Shown piece after piece: positions 47,239-55,975 of a DNA stretch of 64,000 nucleotides. Below the pieces are notes generated by a model. That model did not search any database and was not told where the DNA came from. It saw only the letters and a program-made list of their open reading frames with translations. The position numbers and the translations under genes were made by a program. The DNA is from Bog-756 sp963704585 (lineage in GTDB: Bacteria; Actinomycetota; Acidimicrobiia; Acidimicrobiales; RAAP-2): NCBI GenBank assembly GCA_963704585.1, contig OY969919.1:3038001-3102000 (forward strand), written 5' to 3'. Positions within the stretch are counted from its first letter, which is position 1, and each line of letters starts with the position of its first letter.

Positions 47239-48627
47239 ATGCGAATTCGGCGGACGCACTTCCGATCCCTAGCGTTCCTTGTTCGAGTGGGAAGCCACTT
47301 GACGGTTTGGGCAGTTGTATTATTTCCGACGCTCATCGTCATATCCCGCCATTGGCGCGCGCTGGGCGACTATGCGGGCAATTGCAGTGAAAGCGCACCA
47401 AGTCATTTCTCTCAACCCCCCTCTTGTTGGACTCTATACGACGGCCTCTGGAACGACGGGTTACGTCCTGTTCGACCCGGGCTCATTAATGTTCTATCTA
47501 CTTGCAATCCCTGTGAAGATTGATCCTAGCCAGGGTTTACTGTGGGGAGCCGCTTTCGTAGCTGGAACATCATTTTCGTTAGCAATTGAAGCACTGTGCG
47601 ATTTAAAGAATTTGGATCGGCTGCGCCGTAGTTGCCTTCACTGCACTTGACCTTGCCTGGCTCAATCCGGCAGTGTTCGAAGCAAATCCGTGGAATGCTA
47701 CTTTCCAGTTCCTGTTCTCATCGCTGCAATCGCAGTGGCATTCATTGTTGCGCTGGGTCGGCTCGCTCGGTGATGAGACCGTGTGCTGCTCGCATCCGTG
47801 GTTGCCAGTGCCACCTTGCCTTCGTGATTCCCGTTTACCTTGTCTTACTTGCTCCAGCCATTGCTTAACAAGATTCAAAGGTCGAAATGGATTTAGGTGG
47901 CTCTTGATTGGGGCAAATGCAGGATTCTTTGTCTGGCTCGCTCCGTTCGTACAGGATTTGGCTAGTGATGGGAATCTCTCGGCCCTCGCAGGGGGGGATT
48001 CAGGCCACTCGCTGACTGGCATCGGCTTTGGTCTGAAGGCACTGGGGCGCGCCTGTCGCAAAGCCTATTTGGCTCATCCATGAGCCGGAGTGTCTTACTT
48101 CGCACACAGTTCGTGAGCTCGGGGTCGACGGCCGTAGGACTGGGCGGTTTGTTGGTGCTCGGTCTTGTGATTGTTCTCACACGTCGGAATCGACAGTATT
48201 CCTGGCGACATTATCCATAATGGCGCTGGGACTGTCGGTCTCCCTTCTACTCGTGTTCTCGATATTTCCCGCTCGAACTTACTAACCACAATGGACTATC
48301 TGATTGTGTGGATTTGGGTGACGGGAATCCTCGTTGGTGTGCACTGTTGTGGGCGGCGATTCTTGCGACAATCGGTGCAATAGGTGCTCTGAGACGCTCC
48401 AAGGTCATCTAATGGGAGAAGCGACTTGGCGAAATACCGCTTCCAATAGTTGCAACTGCCGGACTCGTATTTGGGCTTCTCATTGCGACGGCAAGTTGGC
48501 GCTAAATTCCGCTTTCAGCCCCGAGCGACGAGACACAGAATGGACTCCTGGTGACGTATCTAGTGTGCTCGATGCTTCGGCATCAATAGAGAAAGTAGTG
48601 CCGAAGGGACCTGTGCGGTTTGCATAG
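47239..48627 (+). pseudogene. Decayed polytopic membrane protein gene
   Basis: The 1.4-kb region is visibly richer in A and T than the rest of the window. Across the three plus frames it reads as pieces of a hydrophobic membrane protein: SLAFLVRVGSHLTVWAVVLF, IAVKAHQVISLNPPLVGLYT, GSLMFYLLAIPVKIDPSQGL, NATFQFLFSSLQSQWHSLLR, PIVATAGLVFGLLIATASWR. The block around PPLVGLYT and PGSLMFYLLA resembles the first periplasmic loop of actinobacterial GT-C-like integral membrane proteins. Many frameshifts and stops separate the pieces. The original function is uncertain; the composition suggests foreign origin or long decay. Confidence 0.5.
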
Positions 48628-48630
48628 TGA

Positions 48631-49557
48631 TCAGAGCCGCATCAGAGTTGGTTTAATGATGCAATCATCGAAGAGCCCGCTCGGCCGGATCCCGAAGGCG
48701 ACCTGGCGGGCGAGCTCGGCGCTGACCACCGGCAGGTCCGCGGCGTGGGTCACACCGATCACCCGCGCGTCGGTGGTGAGCACCGTCACCGGCCGCCCTC
48801 GGCCGGCGGCCACCATCGTTGCGACGACCTCAGGGAGAAGCACCTCGGCCTTCGGCGGCTCGGCACCTGCGGCCACCTCGGCGAGGAGTCGTTCCTCGTC
48901 GAGGCCCGAGTCGTCCATCGCCGATCGGAAGGTCGCCCAGATCCCGGGGAGGAACCCCCAGAGGTTGACCGAGGCCGGCACGTCGCCGGACAGCAGGGAC
49001 GGCTCGAGCCCGTCCTTTGCCGCGAACTCGCTCCCGTCTCCGAGCCTCGTGACCTGCCGGCGCTCGGTGAGCGAGCGAAGTGCACCGTCCGCGCCGACCT
49101 CGCAGATGCCTCGGGTGACCGGGTCTGCGGTCGCGACGGTGTCGCGGAGTCGGTAGCCGACGAGCGCGTGGCCGAACGCGCCGTCGCCAAGGTGGTCGGC
49201 GAGGAGTCGCATCGGCGCCTCGCCGTAGATGTCGTCGGCGTTGCAGACCGCGAACGGCTGGCCGTCGTCGAGCTCGTCGTGTGCGGCGAGGACGGCGTGC
49301 ACGGTGCCGAGCGGGAGCCGCTGTTGCGCGAACGCCACCTCCACTCCGCGGGGCCAGCACTGCTGGACGTGGTAGCGGATGGACGGGCCGGTTTCGGGGT
49401 GGAGCACGAGGACGATCCGGCCGAAGCCGGCCGACACGGCATCGCTCACCAGCAGGTCGATGACCGCCTCGCCGCCAGGCCCGATCGGGGCGAGCGGTTT
49501 GCAGCCGCCGTACCGTCGGGCCAGACCGGCCGCGAGCACGACGAGTGACGCCGGCAC
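48631..49557 (-). CDS. Nucleotidyltransferase (sugar-nucleotide pyrophosphorylase-like)
   Basis: The 308-aa protein starts at GTG 49557, eight bases after the KAS III stop. SLVVLAAGLARRYGGCKPLA is the nucleotide-binding LxAGxxxRxGxxKPL motif with the conserved Lys. EAVIDLLVSDAVSAGFGRIV, LGTVHAVLAAHDELDDGQPF and AVCNADDIYGEAPMRLLADH (the Mg-binding Asp pair) follow. The C-terminal third is helical. The family activates sugar phosphates or related phosphates with an NTP. The final residues after RPSGLFDD run into the decayed AT-rich region and may not be original. Its role next to ketosynthase and thiolase genes is unclear; glycolipid or secondary-metabolite sugar activation is one possibility (inference). 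Confidence 0.78.
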   Translation of the reverse strand: MPASLVVLAAGLARRYGGCKPLAPIGPGGEAVIDLLVSDAVSAGFGRIVLVLHPETGPSIRYHVQQCWPRGVEVAFAQQRLPLGTVHAVLAAHDELDDGQPFAVCNADDIYGEAPMRLLADHLGDGAFGHALVGYRLRDTVATADPVTRGICEVGADGALRSLTERRQVTRLGDGSEFAAKDGLEPSLLSGDVPASVNLWGFLPGIWATFRSAMDDSGLDEERLLAEVAAGAEPPKAEVLLPEVVATMVAAGRGRPVTVLTTDARVIGVTHAADLPVVSAELARQVAFGIRPSGLFDDCIIKPTLMRL

Positions 49558-49565
49558 GCGGTGGT

Positions 49566-50501
49566 TCAGCCTCCCCAGCGCAGCACCGCGCTGGCCCAGG
49601 TCATGCCCCCGCCGAACCCGGTGAGCAGCACGTGGTGGCCGTTCCGGAGCCGGCCGGTCTCCAGCGCGTCGGCCAGCGCGAGGGGGATCGACGCAGACGA
49701 CGTGTTGCCGTAGCGGTCGATGACCACGACCGCCTTCTCGTCGGGGATCCCGAGCCGCTGGCTGGCCGCCGCGATGATCCGGAGGTTCGCCTGGTGGGGG
49801 ACCATCAGGTCGATGTCGTCCGGAGTCAACCCCGCCTCGGCGATCGCCTGCTCCGCCGACTCGACGACGACGCGGACCGCCTTTCGGAAGATCTCCTTCC
49901 CGTCCATCCAGAGGAAGCCGCCGTGGTCGCACTTGAGCAGATGGCGGAGCGACCCGTCCGACCCGAGCTTGTAACTGAGCAGCTGGCCGGGGCCGTCGAC
50001 CGCCTCGAGCACGACCGCGCCCGCACCGTCGCCGACCAGGACCGCGATCGACCGGTCGTCCCAGTCGGTGATGCGGCTCAGGGTCTCCGAGCCGATCACG
50101 AGGAGCCGCTCCGCTCCGATCGCGAGCATGCCGTGGGCGACCGCGAGGGCGTAGACGAAGCCGGAGCAGGCGGCGTTGACGTCGAACGCCCCGCCGGGCA
50201 CCCCGATCCCGTCCTGGACGGTCGCGGAGGTGCCGGGCACGATCTGGTCGGGCGTGGTGGTGGCGAGGATCACCGCGTCGATCTCGTCCGGCCGGCGGCC
50301 CGCCTTGGCCAGCGCGGCGAGGCCGGCCTCGATGGCGAGCTGCGAGGTCGTCCCCCCGATGCGCCGCTCGCGGATGCCCGTGCGCTCGACGATCCACTCG
50401 TCCGACGTGTCGAGTGAGACCGCGAGGTCGTCGTTGGTGACCACCTTGTCGGGTAGGCCGATACCCCACCCGGTGACCACGCCTCCTCGGTTCGTCAACA
50501 C
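49566..50501 (-). CDS. fabH: 3-oxoacyl-[ACP] synthase III (KAS III)
   Basis: The 311-aa protein has the complete FabH active site. FDVNAACSGFVYALAVAHGM carries the acyl-accepting Cys at about residue 109, LMVPHQANLRIIAAASQRLG the His, and VIDRYGNTSSASIPLALADA the Asn. TGWGIGLPDKVVTNDDLA and TSDEWIVERTGIRERRI are the N-terminal signatures. It condenses an acyl-CoA starter with malonyl-ACP to begin fatty-acid or polyketide chains. The gene is followed after 8 bp by the nucleotidyltransferase and preceded by a thiolase. Such surroundings, with no acyl carrier protein, are unusual for the housekeeping FabH, so a specialised starter role is possible (inference). Confidence 0.88.
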   Translation of the reverse strand: MLTNRGGVVTGWGIGLPDKVVTNDDLAVSLDTSDEWIVERTGIRERRIGGTTSQLAIEAGLAALAKAGRRPDEIDAVILATTTPDQIVPGTSATVQDGIGVPGGAFDVNAACSGFVYALAVAHGMLAIGAERLLVIGSETLSRITDWDDRSIAVLVGDGAGAVVLEAVDGPGQLLSYKLGSDGSLRHLLKCDHGGFLWMDGKEIFRKAVRVVVESAEQAIAEAGLTPDDIDLMVPHQANLRIIAAASQRLGIPDEKAVVVIDRYGNTSSASIPLALADALETGRLRNGHHVLLTGFGGGMTWASAVLRWGG

Positions 50502-50518
50502 GGCGCGCTGCTCACGCG

Positions 50519-51702
50519 TCAGCCGGCTTCCAGCACGTGGATGCCGATAAAGGCCGCATCGGTCGTCCCTCCATCGGTTCCGATCATGCCACCCGTGTTG
50601 GCCGCGACCGCCAATCGGGCGCCCTCGACCTGCCGGGGGCCGGCGTCGCCGCGGAGCTGGGAGACGAGCTCGACCACCTGGGCGATGCCCGTTGCGCCGA
50701 GCGGATGGCCCCGGGCGACCAGCCCGCCGCTCGTGTTGACCGTGATGCCTCGCCCGCCGATGGAGGTCTCACCGGCCACGGTGGCAGGTCCGGCATCCCC
50801 GGGCTTGAAGAAGCCGAGTGACTCGAGCGCGTAGAGCTCCTCCGCGCTCGTCGCGTCGTGGAGCTCGACGACGTCGACGTCCGCGGGGTCGACGCCGGCG
50901 TCGTCCCAGGCGGCCGAGCCGCCGTCTCGGCGAGCCGCTCGTGGTAGTCGAGGTCGCCGTTGCCCGAGCGCGACGTGCTCGCACGGATGCGCGGCGCCCC
51001 GGCGACAGGTGCGCCGGTCAGCACCACCGCGGCCGCGCCGTCGGTGAACGACGAGCACATCAGGCGGGTGAGTGGCGGGACGATGGCGGGGGAGGCGAGC
51101 ACCTCTTCCACGGTGACCTCCTTGCGGAACTGCGCGTCCGGGTTGAGCGAGCCGTGCTTGCGCGCCTTGACGGCCGCGGCCGCGAACTGCTCGACCGTCG
51201 CGCCGCGCTCGTCCATGAGCGAGATCGCCCACGACGCATTGAGCGCCATGAGCACGGAGCCCGAGGGGTTCTCCATCGTCCGGTGCAGTGAGGTCCGGTC
51301 GACCAGGGGCACCCCGTCCTCGATGCCGGCGAGCGTCGCGGCCCGGTCTCCCGTCCACATCTTCTCCGCGCCGACCGCGAGGACCATTCCGGCTCCGCCC
51401 AAGGTCGCCAGATTCGCAAGGTGGAGAGCTGAGGCACCGCCCGCGCACGAGTTGTCGACGTTGACGATGCCCGCATTGCGCAGTCCTGCCTCGCGGAGGA
51501 ACGACTGGCCGCGGATGCACGCCTGGTCGAGGAGGCGACCCGAGGTGGCGTTGCCGAAGATGACGAGTCCGACCTCGCTCGCGTCCACGCCGGCGTCCGA
51601 AAGCGCCTCGGCCACGACCCGGTGGGCCATCTGCTCGATGCCGAGGTCGCGCCGGTGCATCGCCGTGGTCGCGACGCCGACGATGTGCGCGGAGTGATCC
51701 AC
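50519..51702 (-). pseudogene. Thiolase-family (acetyl-CoA acetyltransferase/SCP-x-like) protein, frameshifted
   Basis: From ATG 51702 the frame reads HSAHIVGVATTAMHRRDLGI, then IVNVDNSCAGGASALHLANL (the nucleophilic Cys in NSCAGG) and GMVLAVGAEKMW, to LDYHERLAETAAR. Near 50910 one base is missing, and the rest is in another frame: AWDDAGVDPADVDVVELHDA (the HDA active-site His), then TVNTSGGLVARGHPLGATGI (the GHPLGATG His motif), ending at 50519. The span is 3n+2 nt. All catalytic residues survive, so the break could be a sequencing error. The group cleaves or forms beta-ketoacyl-CoA, often in sterol or lipid breakdown in actinobacteria. Confidence 0.78.
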
Positions 51703-51714
51703 GGAGCCTGCGAC

Positions 51715-52677
51715 CTAGCCCCGGGTCGCGCTGCTTGCCACCGCCATGGCCGAAGAGAGCTGCTCGAACTGTGCCACCGGCTCGTCGGCGGTCACGTAGA
51801 GCACGACGTGCTCGGCGCCGGCCTCGCGGTACGAGGCGACGGTCGCGGCGACCTCGTCCGCGGTCCCCGCGACCAGGTGGCGATCGAAGGCCTTGGCCGG
51901 GATCCCGTAGAGCGAGGCCATCCACGCCGAACCGCGTGCCCGGGCACGCGCCGCATCGCCGTCGACCGAGACGAAGAGGACCATCGAGGGAGTGACGGCG
52001 TCGGGCGCCCGTCCGGCGCGGTCGACCTCCTTCGCGAGCCGCTCGAGCGCCGCGCCGTACTCGCCCACCGAGAGGAAGAGCGGCATCCAGCCGTCGCCGA
52101 GCCGCGCCGCCCGCCGGAGCGCAGCCTCCGAGGAACCTCCGACCCAGATCGGCACCGGCGCGGTCTGAGGCGCTTGCACGTAGCGAGCTGCTCCGATCGG
52201 CTCCGTCCCACCGCGAGGACGCGATGCGGCCTCCCACGAGCGCCGGAGCTCGAGGATGCCCGCATCGAGCGCGCGTCCCCGCGTGGTGTAGTCGACGCCG
52301 GCCTGCTCGTACTCACCCGGATGGCTCCCGACGCCGACGCCGAGCACGAACCGCCCGCGGGAGAGCGATTGGAGGGTGGCGGCCTCCTTCGCGACCACGT
52401 TGGCGCGCCGGAGGGGGAGCTGGACGATGCATGTGCCGAGTGCCACGTGTTCGGTCGCGGTCGCGGCGACGGTGAGCGCGAGCATCGGCTCGAGGCACGG
52501 GCCGGGCCAGAACACGTGGTCGCAGGCCCAGATCCCGCCGGCTCCGAGGGCTTCGAACGTGCGGGCGACCTCGGCGGTGTGCGCCATCGGATCGGGGTGC
52601 TCCGTCCGGTCCTGGGGGAAGGTCGGCAGGATGCATCCGACCGGCCCCAGTGGCGTCCGTGGCTGCACCGTGGGCAC
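51715..52677 (-). CDS. LLM-class F420-dependent oxidoreductase
   Basis: The 320-aa TIM-barrel protein has GPVGCILPTFPQDRTEHPDP and VARTFEALGAGGIWACDHVF at the N-terminus. VALGTCIVQLPLRRANVVAK, SLSRGRFVLGVGVGSHPGEY (the RGRFxLGxGxG phosphate-binding turn) and VPIWVGGSSEAALRRAARLG follow. These are the signatures of luciferase-like monooxygenase/F420 reductases, abundant in Actinobacteria. The reaction is hydride transfer to or from F420H2 on an unknown substrate. It ends 12 bp before the thiolase start on the same strand, so the two are probably one transcript with KAS III and the nucleotidyltransferase. Confidence 0.85.
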   Translation of the reverse strand: MPTVQPRTPLGPVGCILPTFPQDRTEHPDPMAHTAEVARTFEALGAGGIWACDHVFWPGPCLEPMLALTVAATATEHVALGTCIVQLPLRRANVVAKEAATLQSLSRGRFVLGVGVGSHPGEYEQAGVDYTTRGRALDAGILELRRSWEAASRPRGGTEPIGAARYVQAPQTAPVPIWVGGSSEAALRRAARLGDGWMPLFLSVGEYGAALERLAKEVDRAGRAPDAVTPSMVLFVSVDGDAARARARGSAWMASLYGIPAKAFDRHLVAGTADEVAATVASYREAGAEHVVLYVTADEPVAQFEQLSSAMAVASSATRG

Positions 52678-52788
52678 ATCGCATCGTAACCCGCGGGGGT
52701 GGCCGATCGTGGCGACAGTTGGGGGCCTCGTGCCCGGTCAAGGCGACGATGCACGACGCGGGCCGCCGGCACGGCAGACTGGTGGGCG

Positions 52789-53212
52789 ATGGACGAGCAC
52801 ACACACGACGCCGGGGACGACGGGAGCACCGACGAGTCCCGGCAAGGGGACGTCGGCAGCAGCGCCGTGCCGGAGGCCGAGCTCGGGCGACGAGGAGCTC
52901 ACTGACGAGGAGCGCCGCGAGCGGCTCGCCGCACTCACCAGCCTCATCGAGCTCATGCGCCCGGCCGTGCAGTCCGACGGCGGCGATCTCACGCTCGTCT
53001 CGGCCGACGTGGTCACCGGTGTCGTCGAGGTGCAGCTCCAGGGGGCCTGCAGCTCGTGCGCGATCAGTGCGTCGACCCTGCAGGGCGGCGTCGAGCGGAT
53101 CCTGCGGGACCGGCTCGAGTGGGTCACGGAGGTCAGCGGCGGCGTGGACGACTCGATCGACCCCTTCCTCAGCGAGTCGATGGGCCGCGGGGGCTACGTC
53201 CCGAGCTTCTGA
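52789..53212 (+). pseudogene. NifU C-terminal-domain (Fe-S scaffold) protein, frameshifted
   Basis: ATG 52789 begins DEHTHDAGDDGSTDESRQGD, an acidic N-terminus ending AEAELG-like. After CTCGGG (52882-52887), which has one G too many, the frame shifts to DEELTDEERRERLAALTSLI. ELMRPAVQSDGGDLTLVSAD and LQGACSSCAISASTLQGGVE follow, the NifU-like domain with the CxxC that binds an Fe-S cluster. It ends IDPFLSESMGRGGYVPSF. Dropping one G restores a single 140-aa protein, the usual size for NfuA-like scaffold proteins in actinobacteria. The homopolymer error and perfect restoration make a sequencing artefact likely. Confidence 0.75.
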
Positions 53213-53270
53213 CCGGGGCCCGTCGACCCGGGCCGGCCGGCGCCGGAGGGGTAGGCTCTCCTTCTGCTTT

Positions 53271-53293
53271 CTGCCGGTACCGGGCACCGGCAG
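53271..53293. terminator. Perfect 8-bp hairpin between nifU-like and GT-C genes
   Basis: CTGCCGGT (53271-53278) and ACCGGCAG (53286-53293) pair around a 7-nt loop, 60 bp after the nifU-like stop and 100 bp before the next start. It may terminate the upstream transcript or form part of the leader of the downstream gene; no U-tract is present. Confidence 0.4.
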
Positions 53294-53392
53294 TGGGCGC
53301 AGTGGGGGGTGCGGCTCGTTGCGACAGTTCGACCGACACGACGGCGTGACAGATCGGCGCGGCCGGAGGACCGACCAGCCGGGGCACGTGGG

Positions 53393-55412
53393 ATGACGGT
53401 CACCGACCAGCCGCAGACCGGCGCCGGCGAAGTCCGCGTCGACGCGGCACCCGTCGCCGAGCCGGCACAGCCGAGTTCGTCGCTGAACGACGGACGCCGG
53501 ACGCTGCTGCTCGCGGCGGGCGTGTACCTGCTCCTCTCGCTGGTGCTCTGGTCGAACGTCTGGTCGGCGCACCCGACGTCGACGACGATCTGCGCCTGCG
53601 GCGACCCGTCGACCTTCATCTGGTATTTCGCCTGGCCCGCCCACGCGATCGCCCACGGGCTCAACCCATTGCACTCGAGTGCAATCGGCTACCCGACGGG
53701 CGTGAACCTGCTCGCCAACACGAGCGAGCTCCCGGTCGGCATCCTCATGACGCCGGTCACCTGGCTCTTCGGGCCGATCGCGTCCCTCAACGTGGTGCTC
53801 ACGCTCAGCCCTGTCGTCTCCGCGATCGCGATGTTCGTGCTGGTGCGACGGTGGGTCCGCTGGGCGCCAGCGGCGTTCATCGGCGGGCTCGCCTACGGCT
53901 TCTCACCGTTTGTGCTCGTGTCGCTGACCGAAGCGCACCTCATGCTCGGGCTCGCGTTCGTGCCCCCGCTCGTCCTGCTCTGCCTCGACGAGCTGTTCAT
54001 GACCCAGCGGCGGAGCGCGGTTGCGATGGGCGTCGGCCTCGGGCTGCTGGTCACCGTGCAGTTCTTCGTCGGGTCCGAAGTCCTCTTCATGACTGTTGCC
54101 GTCGCAGCGATCGGGATCGCCGTTCTCGTCACATGGGCGGCGCTGCGCGCGCCCGACGCACTCCGGCTTCGTGCACCTCACGCGGTGCGCGGCGTGGTAG
54201 CTGCCGGCGTGACGAGCCTCGTCCTCCTTTTGCTGCCGGTCTGGTACTCGCTCGCCGGACCGGCGCGCATTTCAGGGCCGGTATGGCCAGGAGAGAACCT
54301 GGCTAACTCGGGGGCAAGGTTGAGTGATTACTTCGTCCCGAGCTTCAAGCCCGTGGGGATCGGCGCCAGCCTCGATCGCGCTGTCGGTGGTTACCAAGGT
54401 GCCTTGATCCCGGCTGAGTACGTCGGCCTCGGCATGATGGTCGTCCTACTCGTCGGCCTCGTGATCTGGCGTCGAGACCGTCGACTCATCTTCTTTTCCG
54501 TCCTCACCACGGCCGCAGCAATCCTCAGTTTGGGCGCGGGCACGCACATTCCTTTGCCGTGGCGACTGGTCGGCGGCCTCCCCCTCTTCCAGAACGTCAT
54601 TCCCGAACGGTTCGCGCTCTTCGTCTACCTCGGCACGTCCGTCATGCTCGCGATCATCGTCGATCACGTCCGCCGCGCAGTCGGAGCCCCAGGGCGGGAG
54701 GGAGCCGGCACGACCCGGACGCGCCGGGTAGGACCGATGGCAGGGATCCTCGTCGCGGCGGTCGCACTGGTCCCCCAATCGGCCGTGATCGCGCGAACAG
54801 TGCCGTTCACGGTCCAGTCACTGGTGGAGCCGCAGTGGGTCACCACCGCCGGTCGCCACCTTCCGAGCGGGCAGGTCGTCTTGATCTTCCCCGCACCCTT
54901 CTCCGGTATCAAGAGCTCGGTCGCGTGGGAGGCTCTCGACGGCTTGCGGTTCGCGCTGATCGGGACGGGGGGTCCGGGGGGCGTCGTCCAACGTGCGGGC
55001 AAGGAGGCGCCGGGACAGGCGGCGATATCGAACGCCTCGTTCTCGTTCAATCCCGATGTCGCTGCCCTGACCTCGTCGGTTGACGTACGAGCCGTCCGAC
55101 AGGCCCTCGACGGATGGGGGGTGACCACCGTGGTCATTCCGGATCAGCCCTCGCTCCCGATCTACGAGCGGACCCAATCGGTGAAGTTCGCAGCGGCCCT
55201 CATCGCTTCCGCGACCGGCGAAGCACCGTTCCTCCAGGACGCAGCCTGGGTCTGGACCGGGGTCGGCACACGCGCCCCCACCGGCCGTGCCCTCCTCAGC
55301 GGCCTACGCGGCCTGTACCCGCGGCCTCGTGATGAACGGGACCATCGCGGTCGGGGCCGCGACCCAATGTGTGCTCGCGGCCGCCCATGCGGGGAGCCAG
55401 GGGAGCGACTGA
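53393..55412 (+). CDS. GT-C-like polytopic membrane protein, paralogue B (frameshift at the C-terminus)
   Basis: From ATG 53393 about 630 codons match paralogue A (40920) throughout. A hydrophilic N-terminus and first helix (LLLAAGVYLLLSLVLWSNVW) lead to HPTSTTICACGDPSTFIWYF, GYPTGVNLLANTSELPVGIL and TPVTWLFGPIASLNVVLTLS. Later come a periplasmic domain with WVTTAGRHLPSGQVVLIFPA and WGVTTVVIPDQPSLPIYERT. Near 55285, in CGGCCGTG, one extra base appears to switch frame. Without it the protein ends VPSSAAYAACTRG...AGSQGSD at TGA 55412; with it the frame runs on through an Arg-rich stretch into marR. The conserved TTICxCGD motif and helices suggest an extracytoplasmic glycosyltransferase of unknown substrate. 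Confidence 0.7.
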
Positions 55413-55442
55413 CTGAGCAGTCGACGTATGCCCGCCCGCCCG

Positions 55443-55471
55443 TTGTATTAGTTAGCCGAACTAACTATAAT
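55443..55471 (+). promoter_or_regulatory. marR promoter with operator palindrome
   Basis: TTAGTT (55448-55453) and AACTAA (55459-55464) form a perfect inverted repeat with a 5-nt spacer. It lies between a possible -35 (TTGTAT, 55443-55448) and a consensus -10 TATAAT (55466-55471), 17 bases apart. The -10 ends 7 bases before the marR ATG, so the mRNA would be leaderless. The palindrome inside the promoter is where a MarR repressor would bind to control itself and the MFS gene. Confidence 0.7.
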
Positions 55472-55477
55472 GGTCGC

Positions 55478-55975
55478 ATGGTCTCGACCGAGTTGCACGG
55501 TGCGGCCGCCGCCGCCACCCACATGCACGGTGCGGCCGCCGCCACGGAGACGGAGCTCGCCTCACGGCTCCGCCTCGCGGCGACCCGGCTCCACCGCAAG
55601 CTCCGCCAGCAGACGGCCGGGGGTCTGACCCCCTCTCAGGCCTCCGCCCTCTCGAGCGTCGAGCGGCTCGGGAGCCCGACCCTCGGCGAGCTCGCCGCCC
55701 GCGAGGCGGTGCAGCCGCCGTCGATGACCCGCATCGTCGGGATCCTCGAGGAGCAGGGCTACCTCGCGAGGGTCACCGACACGGCCGACCGCCGGGTGGC
55801 GCGTGTCGCGGTCACGCCGAAGGGGGGCGAGATCCTCCGCCGCAGCCGATCGCGCAAGGACGCGTTCCTCGTCGAACGGCTCCACGGGCTCCCGCCGGAG
55901 GAGCGGGCCGCACTGCCCGCGCTGCTCGAGCTCCTCGAGCACCTCGTCCACACCGGCGAGGACGCGCGACCGTGA
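55478..55975 (+). CDS. MarR-family transcriptional regulator
   Basis: This is a 165-aa protein. After a short Ala/His-rich N-terminus, ELASRLRLAATRLHRKLRQQ forms the dimer helix. The winged helix-turn-helix reads LTPSQASALSSVERLGSPTL, GELAAREAVQPPSMTRIVGI and LEEQGYLARVTDTADRRVAR, with the D-x-R-D/R wing residues typical of MarR. The frame is open further upstream because the preceding GT-C gene shifts into it, but ATG 55478 is fixed by the TATAAT box. MarR repressors respond to small molecules; the stop overlaps the start of an MFS exporter, so regulation of efflux is the natural reading. Confidence 0.88.
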   Translation: MVSTELHGAAAAATHMHGAAAATETELASRLRLAATRLHRKLRQQTAGGLTPSQASALSSVERLGSPTLGELAAREAVQPPSMTRIVGILEEQGYLARVTDTADRRVARVAVTPKGGEILRRSRSRKDAFLVERLHGLPPEERAALPALLELLEHLVHTGEDARP

